NCBI GenBank assembly: GCA_020639095.1
Contig: JACKHH010000014.1
Span: 15,270 to 79,269, forward strand
From: Phycisphaerales bacterium
GTDB taxonomy: Bacteria; Planctomycetota; Phycisphaerae; UBA1845
Length of the DNA stretch: 64,000 nucleotides
Direction of reading: 5' to 3'
Shown piece by piece: positions 17,743-28,012 of this stretch. A program made the translations under genes and the position numbers. The notes below the pieces were generated by a model. That model searched no databases. It was not told where the DNA came from and was given only the letters and a program-made list of their open reading frames with translations. Position 1 is the first letter of the stretch. Every line of letters begins with the position of its first letter.

Positions 17743-19347
17743 ATGCGCGTCCCCATGTTGTCACTGATGACGCTGTTGTCGTTTGCGACACTCGCGTCCG
17801 GCGATGCAGACCGGTGGGAAATCACCTCGCAGTCGCGAAGGGTGTGGACGGAGATCAGCGCGTCCGCACCAGGGGATTTCGCCACGGATGGCGGCGAACA
17901 CGTCGCCGACTTCGGGCTCTTCGATAAAACAGTCGCCAGCAATGTGGCCGTGAGTGGCCCAGGCGACGTGACAGCAAGTGCCAGCGCGTCGGCGAACCAG
18001 ACCTCGATCCTGACGACGCGCAAGGTCGTTGCGAGCGGTACCGCCGGCGGGGGTTCGAGTTCTTTCGGCGCCAATACGCGAACTGAAACAGACGCAACTT
18101 CGAGTCTATTCGTCACGTTCGTGCTCGCGGAGGACGCCAAGCTTCGTCTCAGCGGCGAATTGTTGTCCGACAGCTTCGGCCAGTGCAATGTTAACCTGAC
18201 AGGTCCAAACTTCTTCTCCTACACGTTGGTCGTTCAGGACGACGGCGCGATGCAAACAGTCGCCGAGGAATGGGAAATCACGGCGGGCGAATACACCTTC
18301 CATATCGACGCTTTTGCGGACACGGAAACGATCGGCGGCGGCAGCCAGGGGCAGGGCGCTGGATTCGCGATTGAATTGTCCCTGGTCAAATGTGGTGATC
18401 CGAATGAACTTGAACTACTTGAGGATGTCGCCTTTGCCGTAAACAGCGACAACGGAAATCTCTATCGCAGCGCCGACGCCTTCACCTCGCTGCATTGGTC
18501 GCAGATCTCTGCTCTGGGTGACGCTCGGTGTCTGGCGATACACCCGTTGACCGGAATCTTGTACGCACTGCTCGGCGAGGGCGACGCTCAGGCATTGGTG
18601 ACCGTCGATCCCGTTACGGGCGAGGTCGTGACAACGATCGACGTCACGATTGATAGCATTTGGCCCCCGACCTTGTTAAGCGGTTTGCTCGACATCGGAT
18701 TTCATGCCGATGGCACGCTCTATTGCACTTGGATTGAACTATTCGCAAGCAGCGTCATCGGAACGCTTGATCCGGAAACCGGCGTCGCGACTGCGGCTGG
18801 GCTGCCGAGTTCAACAGATTCACCGGACGTTGCGATCACCATCGATCCCGCCACGGAATTGCTCTATCGCGCCAATGGCAACAGCATGGTTGTGACCGAT
18901 CTTGCAACCGGCGCAACATCTCCTGTCGCACTGAGCAATCCGCCGACCATGAGCGCGCTCGCGTTTCCAACAAATGGCGGAACGATGCTTGCCGGCACGC
19001 CGGAAGGTGAAACGTACATCATCGATCCGCCCACCGGGACGTCGTCAATTGTTCCAGGAGTCGGACTTTCGGGAATCGCGATCGACGGATTGGATATCTT
19101 GCCGGCCCTGGAAATCGCCGGGGATCCGGCTGTGTGCGTCACGGTACCCGGCGCGCACGGTGATTACGATGGCAACGGTGTGTTGTCCGCCGCGGATGTC
19201 GCGGGATTGTCGGATTGCCTGACGGGTCCCGGCGGCGGTATTGCGACGGGCGCATGCCTTGCAGCCGATGTCGACGAAGACGGCGACGCGGATCTGGCGG
19301 ACTATGAAATCCTGATGCGGAATGCGGGGACCGGTGCGGCGCGGTAA
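17743..19347 (+). CDS. Exported protein with C-terminal dockerin-like repeats
   Basis: A 534-residue secreted protein. A signal peptide covers residues 1-20 (ends LASG). Residues 20-220 are Ser/Thr-rich beta sequence. Residues 230-470 resemble a beta-propeller of the type found in uncharacterised planctomycetal proteins, with repeated DPVTG, DPETG and DPATG turns. The last 60 residues carry two calcium-binding dockerin type I-like loops, DYDGNGVLSAADV and DVDEDGDADLADYE. Such loops in this phylum appear in many extracellular proteins that have no cellulosome. The start at 17743 gives the signal peptide; an open frame 240 bases longer upstream is not signal-like. Confidence 0.78.
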   Translation: MRVPMLSLMTLLSFATLASGDADRWEITSQSRRVWTEISASAPGDFATDGGEHVADFGLFDKTVASNVAVSGPGDVTASASASANQTSILTTRKVVASGTAGGGSSSFGANTRTETDATSSLFVTFVLAEDAKLRLSGELLSDSFGQCNVNLTGPNFFSYTLVVQDDGAMQTVAEEWEITAGEYTFHIDAFADTETIGGGSQGQGAGFAIELSLVKCGDPNELELLEDVAFAVNSDNGNLYRSADAFTSLHWSQISALGDARCLAIHPLTGILYALLGEGDAQALVTVDPVTGEVVTTIDVTIDSIWPPTLLSGLLDIGFHADGTLYCTWIELFASSVIGTLDPETGVATAAGLPSSTDSPDVAITIDPATELLYRANGNSMVVTDLATGATSPVALSNPPTMSALAFPTNGGTMLAGTPEGETYIIDPPTGTSSIVPGVGLSGIAIDGLDILPALEIAGDPAVCVTVPGAHGDYDGNGVLSAADVAGLSDCLTGPGGGIATGACLAADVDEDGDADLADYEILMRNAGTGAAR

Positions 19348-19524
19348 CGTCGCACAACCCGTTGCCGCGCACCACCGAGGTTTCATGAATTGCGAATGCG
19401 AGTACGAAGTCGAAGTTTCCCAATGGCTCGCATTCGCGTGATCGCCAGGTCGAGAACCCCGATAGAGCGGGCTCCAAGGCACATCAGCTCCGCCCAGTAA
19501 ACCAGCCCTAATGGGCCAGCCTAG

Positions 19525-20169
19525 TATGATATGACAGCGCTACGAAGAATCGAGTCGACGGTTGTTTCGCATTCGGCTTTCCTAGGATGCTTCGTTGCGT
19601 TCCTGGCAGTAGTTACACTGTTTGATCAGTTCACCCCAGGCACGCCACCAGCGGTTCCAGATCTTGGATGCCAGCGTGTTCGCGGCGTCCGCGACCTGCT
19701 CCAGCGTGATCCGCGGGTTTTTCCCCCCGCAACCGTTGCGTTTGTGCGGCCCGGAAGTACATCGCCATCCGCGCGCACAGCCAATGCCGAATCAGGCTCG
19801 TGTACATCCGCACCTCGAACGCACCGAACCCGGTCTCCTGTTTCGCACGCTCGAACCACTTCTCCACGTGCCATCGCCCCAGCGCGACCGCCAACAGCTG
19901 TTGCCAACTCACGCCGCTGCGTGCGTTTCGCGCATCCATCAACCAGTAAGGCCGGTCCGTCGGCTTCGATAACGGCCCCGGTCCCGCAGCCAGTGCGTAA
20001 ACGTCGGTTCGCGTTTGAAGCATTGCCGAAAACGCGATAGCAGACCGCACAGCACCGGCGGCAACGATTCCAACTGACCGCCAGTCATGTCACAGGCCTC
20101 CCTATTCAACCTGTGACCCCTCATCGTCTTGCCCACTCACAAAGCTTGCGCCAAAATAGCGCTGTCATA
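19525..20169 (-). mobile_element. Internally deleted IS701-type element with intact ends
   Basis: Outer ends are TATGACAGCGCTA at the right (20157-20169, read inward) and the same sequence at the left with TATGA duplicated (19525-19542). Both ends abut CTAG (19521-19524 and 20170-20173), matching the 4-bp YTAR target duplication known for IS701. The 645-bp interior holds only the N- and C-terminal parts of a transposase on the minus strand. It is therefore a non-autonomous, MITE-like derivative that could be mobilised in trans. Confidence 0.8.
19582..20088 (-). pseudogene. IS701-type transposase remnant
   Basis: The N-terminal piece (from MTGGQLESLPP at 20088) resembles the start of IS701-family DDE transposases. 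It then jumps to the C-terminal part in another frame, with YWLMDARN, LLAVALGRWHVEKWFERAKQETGFGAFEVR and HWLCARMAMYF. That part holds the conserved final catalytic-region E and the Y-region. The DDE core between the two is deleted. A further frameshift lies at a GGGGGGAAAAA run (19718-19728). Beyond it the true C-terminus, ITLEQVADAANTLASKIW to the stop at 19582, continues in the other frame. Confidence 0.82.
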
Positions 20170-20408
20170 CTAGGCCGGGACTTTAGCCGCGGTAAGCAAT
20201 GGCGCTCATCAGACAATAGCCCGGTTCACCGGGCTTCTCGACCCGCTCGACGAGGCCGCCGACGCCCATCGAGGACGCCGGCATCGGGTCGCGCGACCCA
20301 ACTCGCCGAACCCTCTTCCTCCCCGTCCGGCACTTCGATCATCCGGTTCGCACAACGCCTGCTATAATAGAACCTGAAGGCCCACGCTCCCCCAGCAGGA
20401 GATGAGCG

Positions 20409-22643
20409 ATGACCACCCGACACTGGGGCGGGGCGTTCGCGTTGCTGACTGCCGGGCTGTTCGTTGCGACGCACATGCCGGCGTGTCGGAACGCGCAGCC
20501 GCCCACCACGGACGGCTCGCCGGACCCCGGCGATGGTTCGGACCTGACGCCGGAACCGGGCAGCCTCGATGCATGGCTTGCCACCGTGTCCAGCGAGTCG
20601 TATTCCGGCGACCACGCCACTGAGCCCCCCATCTACGCCAGCGATCTCATCCGCCGGCAATTCGAAAACGACGCGATCACCGAAAGCGAATACTTCGTGC
20701 AGAGCGCGCGGGCCGCGTTTCAACCGGACCTGCTCGACACCGCGTATCACGCCGAACGCGACCCGGGAATCGACCCCACGGTCCTGTTGCGGCGCACTCG
20801 CCTCGCATGGGATCGCCTCTCACCCGAAGCCCAGGCGGAATTGCAGCCTTACCTGCTCTCGTGCGACGATCCCGACAGCTTCTGGTACGACGCGCATCAG
20901 TCGTCTGCCCGTGCGATCACGCCAACGGCGCGCGTCCTCGACATGGAAAACCCAAGGCCCGACGGTTCGTATTGGCGCATCACGGGGCCGGCCGACTCGG
21001 ACGACCGCCAGGCGCTGGTCGGCGAAGCTCTGGCCTACGCCTACGAACGATTCGCCGATCTTGGATTTCCCGAGCCGACCGAGTGGATTCGCGTGTCGCT
21101 GCGCGAGTCACTATCGAGCCCCGATTACTACGGCGAGCAGTTCATGGCGCACATCGACGGCACGGACCGCTGCCACATCCTGCTGCGCAGCACGCTCGAC
21201 GACGACGTCCTGCGCTCGACGACTGCTCACGAACTGTTTCACTGTTTCCAGGATTACGTGACCGCCGACGTGTCCGTCAGCGACGCCGGATGGGTCTGGG
21301 AATCATCGGCCGTCTGGTCCGAGGAGTTCGTGTATCCCGACATCAACCGGGAACATGAGTACGACGCCCAATTCTTCGAAAACCTGAACGATTACTTCTT
21401 CGACGCGCTGGGCACGCTCGAGTACGCAGCGTACATGTATTGGTTCTTCATCGATCAGCGCGCCGGAAAGACCGGCGAAGCCGCCCGCGACCTGTTCTTC
21501 GACATCTACGCCAACGGCACGCTGGAGGCGATCACCGGTCGGCCCAATTTCTACGCGGAATTCAAGGACTATGCGCTGTGGAACCTGAACATGTCGCCGT
21601 TCAAGTTCTACGAGGATTTCGGCGGCGAACCGAGCGGCCGACCAAGCGGGTTCTCTTTCTCGCAAACGCAGGTCGATCAGGGATATCGCACGTACGGCAC
21701 GATGTCGCTCGACGAGGGCGGTATCGCCTATTACCTGTACACCTTCGACGACCTCGTGGACAAGGTCGTGTTCGACATGCACGAGATCAAGAAAACGGAG
21801 GCCAATCAGATCGGTGTGCAGATCGTCTATCGCATCGACGGCAATTGGACGCACGAAGACGTGTCCGCGCGCGACGAATTCAGCTTCTGCCGGTCGCGCC
21901 CCCATGAAGACCTGGACGCCATCATCTTCATCGTCTCCAACGGCAATCTCGACTTCGACGACCCCAGCGCGCGCTTCAACGGTGAACTGGTGATCGACGC
22001 CACGCAGTGGTGCGCCCCGTCGTGGCATGGCGAGGTGGTGTGCGAATTCAACCGCAACGGGCAGTCGTATGATCCGAGCCAATGGGGATGTCTGGGGGCG
22101 TATCGCAACTCGGGCACACGACGTCTCGAACAGAATCTGATCTTCGATGACGACTCGGGCAGATTCTATGTCGCCGATTACACGGCAAGCGAGTATGCCA
22201 ACTACCACTGGTACTGTGAACCGGAGCCGTCAGCGGTCGCCGACGTCGTCGGATACGTGGCGTGGGAAAAAGAAGAGTATTCCATCGCGCTGAGTGAGAC
22301 CGTTGTGCTGGATATCCCCGATGAGTGTCCCCCGGACTGCTTCGACGTTTCCTACAGCATCGAGCGCAGCGACGAGGATCCGCGTACCTACGAGCTTCGT
22401 TCACGTCACCTCGGCAACGTCGGCGACTACACGTCGACCTATTCCATGTTCGACGTGCCGGGCAGCCTGGGATTGATGCAGGGGCATGTCCCCCACGTGG
22501 AAACCGACATCGATTACCATACGCTGTCGATAACCATCCCGCCGGAACCGATGACGCTGACCATGTCCGAACAGGGCACGCTGTTGACCGGCAGTTACGT
22601 CGACGAGAACTGGACTTGCCGCGCCGAGTTTCTGTTCGAGTGA
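20409..22643 (+). CDS. Exported putative metalloprotease-like protein (HExxH)
   Basis: A 744-residue protein of unrecognised family. The N-terminus has a hydrophobic signal ending near PAC26, possibly lipidated, then a Pro/Asp-rich linker to about residue 50. Residues 190-310 look like a zinc-peptidase core: AHELFHCFQDY with H274-E275-L-F-H278, then W297-E298-S-S-A-V-W, a plausible third-ligand glutamate. The HEhxH ... WE.sA.W layout is that of gluzincin-like putative peptidases in myxobacteria and planctomycetes. The C-terminal half is beta-rich with three paired Cys. Peptidase activity is inference. Monocistronic. Confidence 0.7.
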   Translation: MTTRHWGGAFALLTAGLFVATHMPACRNAQPPTTDGSPDPGDGSDLTPEPGSLDAWLATVSSESYSGDHATEPPIYASDLIRRQFENDAITESEYFVQSARAAFQPDLLDTAYHAERDPGIDPTVLLRRTRLAWDRLSPEAQAELQPYLLSCDDPDSFWYDAHQSSARAITPTARVLDMENPRPDGSYWRITGPADSDDRQALVGEALAYAYERFADLGFPEPTEWIRVSLRESLSSPDYYGEQFMAHIDGTDRCHILLRSTLDDDVLRSTTAHELFHCFQDYVTADVSVSDAGWVWESSAVWSEEFVYPDINREHEYDAQFFENLNDYFFDALGTLEYAAYMYWFFIDQRAGKTGEAARDLFFDIYANGTLEAITGRPNFYAEFKDYALWNLNMSPFKFYEDFGGEPSGRPSGFSFSQTQVDQGYRTYGTMSLDEGGIAYYLYTFDDLVDKVVFDMHEIKKTEANQIGVQIVYRIDGNWTHEDVSARDEFSFCRSRPHEDLDAIIFIVSNGNLDFDDPSARFNGELVIDATQWCAPSWHGEVVCEFNRNGQSYDPSQWGCLGAYRNSGTRRLEQNLIFDDDSGRFYVADYTASEYANYHWYCEPEPSAVADVVGYVAWEKEEYSIALSETVVLDIPDECPPDCFDVSYSIERSDEDPRTYELRSRHLGNVGDYTSTYSMFDVPGSLGLMQGHVPHVETDIDYHTLSITIPPEPMTLTMSEQGTLLTGSYVDENWTCRAEFLFE

Positions 22644-22776
22644 CACGTCGCGCCCGCCGGGACCGAGGGCCTGCGCGGTATGCATGCGGCAGCGCTACCG
22701 ATGCGCAGTCGCCGGTCGGCATCACGCAATCATCGAAAAGTTCACTCGCAAAGTGCGGGACGCGAGAGTGCGGAAT

Positions 22777-23610
22777 TCAGGACCCGTCGGGTTTCCAGTC
22801 GCGCGGCGATGATCCGTCCACGCGGATGTCGTCAAGACGAGGATCGAGCCCCTTCTCGAAACGCATTACCAATTCAATCGGCGCACTGTCATTTACGAAT
22901 TGGCCGGTGACCTTGTACAGCGTCACGCCACGCTCCGAGCCGAACGCGTCCCTAGCGTTCACCTTCGTCGATTGAAGCTGGCCGTGCGTCTCGATGACGG
23001 ACTCCAGCCAGCCCGCCAGTTGCTCGGCCGTGACGTCATCCTGGAACTTCTCCGTCCCGAGATCGTTACGCCATTCCTCAGCACGCGTTGTCAGTTCACT
23101 CGTTGGGCTGGTCAGCACCTTGACCGCGACCTTTCCCTGTGCGGTCATCGCCTGAACACCGAAGATCAGGAAGCCGAGCAGGAATTGGAGGCAGCCGCCC
23201 GCAAGCCCGAGCGGGATCGCGGTAATTGCAACGCCCCGTCCGCGTCGCCGACGCTTGCGGGTGCGAAAGATGCCGACAATGCCGAGAATCGACGCCAGCA
23301 GCCCCCCCGCAAGCCCAATCAATCCACCTACGACCAGCCCGCGGTTGCCCATCAACCCACGAAACGCAAGCGCTACCCACGGCGCCAGCAGCAGAACCGC
23401 GAGCAGAAAGCCGCCCCACGCAGCCCAGCTTCGCGGCGGAACGGCAGAGTCGAGCATCATCTCAGCCGTCATGTTCGCCGGTAGCGGTCCCATTGCAGAC
23501 TCGTCCACGGCGTCGGCGGTGAGTTCCGCGCCGCAGGTCCCGCAATGGTGGGCGTCGATCGGATTGGGCGACCCACAGGTTTGGCAGGATCGGTCGAGGG
23601 ATTCGGTCAT
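22777..23610 (-). CDS. Zinc-ribbon membrane protein
   Basis: A 277-residue protein of unknown function. Residues 9-26 form a double CxxC zinc ribbon (C9-x2-C12 and C23-x2-C26). They are followed by an acidic linker and three or four hydrophobic helices between about 58 and 150. An RKRRRRGRG basic cluster lies between helices two and three. A soluble C-terminal domain of about 120 residues (from ALTTRAEEWRNDL) may be extracytoplasmic. The ATG at 23610 is preferred because the ribbon starts right after it; an open frame adds 75 unrelated residues upstream. Confidence 0.72.
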   Translation of the reverse strand: MTESLDRSCQTCGSPNPIDAHHCGTCGAELTADAVDESAMGPLPANMTAEMMLDSAVPPRSWAAWGGFLLAVLLLAPWVALAFRGLMGNRGLVVGGLIGLAGGLLASILGIVGIFRTRKRRRRGRGVAITAIPLGLAGGCLQFLLGFLIFGVQAMTAQGKVAVKVLTSPTSELTTRAEEWRNDLGTEKFQDDVTAEQLAGWLESVIETHGQLQSTKVNARDAFGSERGVTLYKVTGQFVNDSAPIELVMRFEKGLDPRLDDIRVDGSSPRDWKPDGS

Positions 23611-24014
23611 GGGGGCTATTGGACCATGCGGCAGATGCCTCGACAACCCCCGCATTTCATCGAAATCTAGCTGCGAACGGAACTTATCCGTTCTTGACGG
23701 GACATTTTGAATGCCTTTAGTATTAGCGCGGCCTCGACGTCGCGGCGGTCCCTGTGAATTATCGCGGGCGTTGCGGCTTGAGGAGGGTGTTTGCCCGCGG
23801 CCCGCATGGGTCGGCAAATGCTCAGCGGCGACCATGCCACAACGGATTCCATGGTCGTCCAGCGCGGAAAGGAAGTTTTGGCGGGGAGAGTTTGTTCATC
23901 CTCGTTGCCTGCCACTGCACCGTGCAGCGGCGTGCGAAATAGTGTCCGACACGACGCTCAGCCGGCTCTCTGGAGAGATCGGTTCCAAGCATCAGCCCCC
24001 AAGGAGTGTACCCG
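23611..24014. other. Intergenic gap without supported gene
   Basis: The 404 bases between divergent genes contain only overlapping short open frames with no coding character. AAGGAG at 23999-24004 is the ribosome site of the FG-GAP protein gene. Confidence 0.5.
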
Positions 24015-27000
24015 ATGAGTCGATCCGTCCGCGGCGCAATGGCTGTGAGTTTCGTGCTGCTGATTGCGCTCGGTATCTGGTTTGGTTGCGCAGGTGATCT
24101 GCCGCAACTCGTCATCGGCCCGAACGTGACGGGGAACCAACCACCGGTACTCGAGATTCTCACACCGTCGAGCAGTCAGTCGCTGAACCAGGGAGAGAGG
24201 CTTTCGGTCGCGTGGACGGACAGCGACCCCGACTCTGCCGCACTGATTTCGTTTACGCTGGTGGACGTTGACTCTGGAATTGAGATTCCCCTGGTCACGT
24301 CGATTCCGGAAAACGACACGGCTGCCGCCGACAACATCGGTCTCGCGACGGCGCTGGTGCCGCTGGGATCGTACAATTTGCGCGGGGATATCTCCGACGG
24401 GATCAATCCCACGGTTTCGGTTTTTGCAAACGTTGAAGGCGCTGTCGGCACGCGCGTGGTGATTCAAGTCGGCGAGCCGGGCACGAACCCGCTGAGCGTT
24501 CCACCGCGCATCAAAGTCACGCTTCCCAACTTCAATCTTGGCGTAGCGCAGGACGACACGCTGACGATTTCCGTGCGACCCACCGCCAATCTTGCCGACG
24601 GTACCACGCCTTACGATCCCGATAGCGATGCAGAACTCTATATCGTGCTCGACCTTGACGAGGATCCGGAAAACGATTCGCCGCTCATTCCCGACCCGAG
24701 CAAGATTATTCTGCTTCGCCAGTCGACGATTACGCAGGGGGACGCGGAAGTCCAAACATTCACCATTCCGGTCGACTTGGCTGTGATCCCGCCGCGCGCG
24801 GATGGAAAGCCTTACTACGTTCGCGCGACGATTGTCGACGTGGGCAACCCGGCCGTACACGCATACGCATCCGGTGCGATCAATATCCTTCGTTCGGCGA
24901 CCGGTGTGGTCGACCTTTCGTTTGTTGGTACCACATTGTCGGGCGCGCGGTTCCAGGGATTCAACCCTGGATCCTGGTTGGGCTCAGATATGTCACACGT
25001 CGGCGATTTCGACGGCGACGGCATCGATGACTTCGTGCTGGTCGCCCGCTTCGGCAACCCGCGTAACTTCGGGAACATCGGCGAGGCGTACCTGATTTAT
25101 GGACTTCCCAATACGCGCTTCGGCGGCACGAACAACGTGAACAGCGTCAGTACGACGATTGACGGCGTGATCATTGAAGGTCCACCCAACAGGCTGTCGC
25201 CGCTGCACACAGATGATCCTCTCGCCACGCCGCAAGGAATCACGAGCGTATCCTGGGTTCCGGACCTGTCGGGTGACGGTCGACCGGACATCCTCTTCGG
25301 CATGCCGATGGTCGACGGCATGTATCAGGGTCGCGACGACGATCCTGGCGACAACGCGGATACGCAGGCTGTCGCTTTGAGTTTCCTTCAGGACTTCCAG
25401 GAGCGCTTGCTCAACGGTGACACGGATACGTCTGTCGACGATGACTTCCAGGGCTTCACGGACACCTATATCGATCGCACGCAGCCCAATGCATCCTTTG
25501 GCACCGAGGAAACGATCAAGTTCTTTGCGAGCGTACCGGCTGACACGCAAACGCCAGAGCGTTTCGCGTTGATCGGTATCGACGTACAGAGCGTGCTCGA
25601 CCTGTTTCCAACGACGAATACGGATGACATTCAGGACTTGTCGGTCACGCTGACGTTGCAGAGTGAAGGCAATGCGTTTTTCACGGCCGACACCTTCACG
25701 GTGCACCAGCTGCGGCCGGGCCTCGCGATCGACGACAATCTGACCTACAACGATTTCAACGCGGATGGCGTACCCGGCCCGACCGCCGAGACGGACTATC
25801 TTGACGATGAAATCGATAAGTCAGTCATCTTCCTCACCAGCGGCGTCGGCGTGGAAGTGCGCATCGACCTGACTGACGTCGTGCAAGCGATTCTGGATGG
25901 CGAAGGTGGATCGCTCGACTTGATCTTGGTCCCGGTTGAGGCGCTGACCGAGGACGCTTCCCTGCGAAGTAGCGAAGCGCTCGTCGGCCGGCCGGAATTG
26001 CAAGTCTCTTTCAGTCAGCAGTTGAATGATGCGCCCAACGTGGGGTGCTATCCTGATCTCTGGACCAACAACGTTTCCGACGGTCCCGATGATACCGCGA
26101 ATGGTCTAGGCGTGGACTCGACGCTCGAATCCCAGGGCGCCGCATTCCTGCTGTACAGCGACAATCGTGATTCCGAGCCGACCATTGAAGGTGCGACGCG
26201 CCTGCGAACCACGACCGTTGCACTCGAGCTTGTTGGCCAGGAGGACGTCGGTGGCGGCATCGGACCACAAACGTTGACGCAAGACAGCCTGATCTTCGAC
26301 CTGGATCAAGGATTCATCGGGTTCGATACGACGCAGATTGGCGGCGACATTCGCCAGGAAGCGACGGTTCCGGGGACGGCGATTACGCAGGGCTGCCGCA
26401 TTGCCGCAAGTTGGTGGGAGTTCATCAACAATGGTAACCCCGGCGCTGCCGATGCACGCACCGATTTGTTTGGCAACCATGTGCGCTCGATGCCGGATAT
26501 CAACAACGACTTCACCTCTGAGCTGTTGATTTCCGCGCCGCGCAACGAAGTCTACATGCAGCAACTCAACCTGCTCGAGTTCGCCGATCTGACCATCTCG
26601 AATTCGACAGTGTTCGAAGGCAGCATCGCGGTCATTCGCGGATTCAACTACGTGGCTTCCGGGTTGTTTGACGACTCGGAGGGCAACGTCACGATTCCCG
26701 GTCGGTTTGTGCCGGATGAGGGATCGTGCCCCGACGATGGCCGCAATGGCCCCGGCCGCCCCTCCGGCGGATTCGACATCTTCGCTGAGGATCCAAGCGA
26801 TTTCCTGGACGGCGCGGAGTACGCCGGCGACATCAATCTTGACGGTGTTCCGGACATTGTCTGTGGGGCAAAGCTCAACGACCTGGGTGGCGGACTCATC
26901 GACACCGGCGCCGTGTACATCATCTATGGTCGACGTCCTGTCGGTAACGTTCTGCTCAATCGCCTGGACGACCCCATTCTGCGTCCACCGACGCTGCGCA

Positions 27001-27926
27001 TTCGTGGTGAAACCACCGGTGACATGATCGGCGGCGTTCAGAACAAGGGACTGGATGTTAACGGCGACCGCGTCGACGACATTTTCTTCAGTTCGCCGAC
27101 GGTAGATTTCGGCGGGGTATCCGCCGGTGTGTGCGGCGATACCGATGGTAACGGAATTCGCGACAGCAATGATCTCGACCTGAGCCTGTTCAACACCTGT
27201 CAGGGCAACTTCGGCGACGAGGTGTTCACCGACGACCAAATCGGCGCCCGCTCGTGCAAGGCGTTCGACTTTGACAACGACCGCGACATCGACGGTGACG
27301 ACCGCAACACGTTCGACTGCCTGGTTTCAGGATTCAGCAACTGCTGCCCGGTCGACAACGGTTTCGTCGGGGTCATCTTTGGTGACATCAATCTTGACGG
27401 TGACCGAACGCTTTCGCAGATCGCGACGAATGACTTGCCGGGCATCAAATTCTTCGGCGCCAGTGCCGGAGACCGCGCAGGCGAGGACGTGATCAGCGCA
27501 GGTGACTTCAATCGCGACGGCTTCGGTGACATGCTCATCGCCGCCCCGGGCGTGCGCTTCACCGACGCGAATGGTCGCGAGCGCATGGGCGTTGCTTACC
27601 TGATCTTCGGCGGCACCCATCTTGATGGAAACCGCACCTACTCGCTTGATCAGGTGGGTACTTCGGAGCTTCCGGGTATCGTCTTCCAGACGCCGTTCTT
27701 CGCGGGCCGGCCGAACGAGGCGCCGATCGATCACGTCGGATTCCTCGGCGACATCAACGGTGACGGGTTCGACGACATCGGTCTGGGCATCACGCGCGCG
27801 GACTTCCTCGACACGACGCTGCCGCAGAATCCGAACGATCCAGGCACGAACCCGAACATCGGTCGCCGCCCGGACGACGGCAACGTGTACATCGTGTACG
27901 GCAACAACACCGGTTCGAACCAGTAG
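24015..27926 (+). CDS. Large exported FG-GAP (integrin alpha-like) repeat protein
   Basis: A 1303-residue surface protein. A signal of about 25 residues ends FGC, lipoprotein-like. Residues 35-150 are Ig-like. At least six FG-GAP repeats then appear, each with a calcium loop of the form D-x-D/N-x-D-G-x-x-D: FDGDGIDD, LSGDGRPD, INLDGVPD, VNGDRVDD, FNRDGFGD and INGDGFDD. A middle insert (about 455-690) resembles a jelly-roll/DNRLRE-type domain. Residues 1038-1110 hold a dockerin-like pair (DTDGNGIRDSNDL and DFDNDRDIDGDD) inside the propeller. It is probably a folded beta-propeller adhesin or scaffold. ATG chosen with AAGGAG upstream. Confidence 0.82.
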   Translation: MSRSVRGAMAVSFVLLIALGIWFGCAGDLPQLVIGPNVTGNQPPVLEILTPSSSQSLNQGERLSVAWTDSDPDSAALISFTLVDVDSGIEIPLVTSIPENDTAAADNIGLATALVPLGSYNLRGDISDGINPTVSVFANVEGAVGTRVVIQVGEPGTNPLSVPPRIKVTLPNFNLGVAQDDTLTISVRPTANLADGTTPYDPDSDAELYIVLDLDEDPENDSPLIPDPSKIILLRQSTITQGDAEVQTFTIPVDLAVIPPRADGKPYYVRATIVDVGNPAVHAYASGAINILRSATGVVDLSFVGTTLSGARFQGFNPGSWLGSDMSHVGDFDGDGIDDFVLVARFGNPRNFGNIGEAYLIYGLPNTRFGGTNNVNSVSTTIDGVIIEGPPNRLSPLHTDDPLATPQGITSVSWVPDLSGDGRPDILFGMPMVDGMYQGRDDDPGDNADTQAVALSFLQDFQERLLNGDTDTSVDDDFQGFTDTYIDRTQPNASFGTEETIKFFASVPADTQTPERFALIGIDVQSVLDLFPTTNTDDIQDLSVTLTLQSEGNAFFTADTFTVHQLRPGLAIDDNLTYNDFNADGVPGPTAETDYLDDEIDKSVIFLTSGVGVEVRIDLTDVVQAILDGEGGSLDLILVPVEALTEDASLRSSEALVGRPELQVSFSQQLNDAPNVGCYPDLWTNNVSDGPDDTANGLGVDSTLESQGAAFLLYSDNRDSEPTIEGATRLRTTTVALELVGQEDVGGGIGPQTLTQDSLIFDLDQGFIGFDTTQIGGDIRQEATVPGTAITQGCRIAASWWEFINNGNPGAADARTDLFGNHVRSMPDINNDFTSELLISAPRNEVYMQQLNLLEFADLTISNSTVFEGSIAVIRGFNYVASGLFDDSEGNVTIPGRFVPDEGSCPDDGRNGPGRPSGGFDIFAEDPSDFLDGAEYAGDINLDGVPDIVCGAKLNDLGGGLIDTGAVYIIYGRRPVGNVLLNRLDDPILRPPTLRIRGETTGDMIGGVQNKGLDVNGDRVDDIFFSSPTVDFGGVSAGVCGDTDGNGIRDSNDLDLSLFNTCQGNFGDEVFTDDQIGARSCKAFDFDNDRDIDGDDRNTFDCLVSGFSNCCPVDNGFVGVIFGDINLDGDRTLSQIATNDLPGIKFFGASAGDRAGEDVISAGDFNRDGFGDMLIAAPGVRFTDANGRERMGVAYLIFGGTHLDGNRTYSLDQVGTSELPGIVFQTPFFAGRPNEAPIDHVGFLGDINGDGFDDIGLGITRADFLDTTLPQNPNDPGTNPNIGRRPDDGNVYIVYGNNTGSNQ

Positions 27927-27956
27927 CCGGGTTGTCGACTGCAATCTGACTCCTGC

Positions 27957-27992
27957 ACCGGCTCGCGGTTCCGTACGGGATCGCGAGCCGGT
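27957..27992 (+). terminator. Terminator-like hairpin between FG-GAP gene and uvrC
   Basis: An 11-bp perfect stem ACCGGCTCGCG with its complement, a 14-base loop and a short T run (TTTCG) lie 30 bases after the FG-GAP stop and 20 before uvrC. Confidence 0.7.
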
Positions 27993-28012
27993 TTCGTATA
28001 CAATCCCACACC

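Noticed and set aside
26106..27239. 377-codon minus-strand frame inside the FG-GAP gene
   Set aside because: FG-GAP loops are clear on the plus strand.
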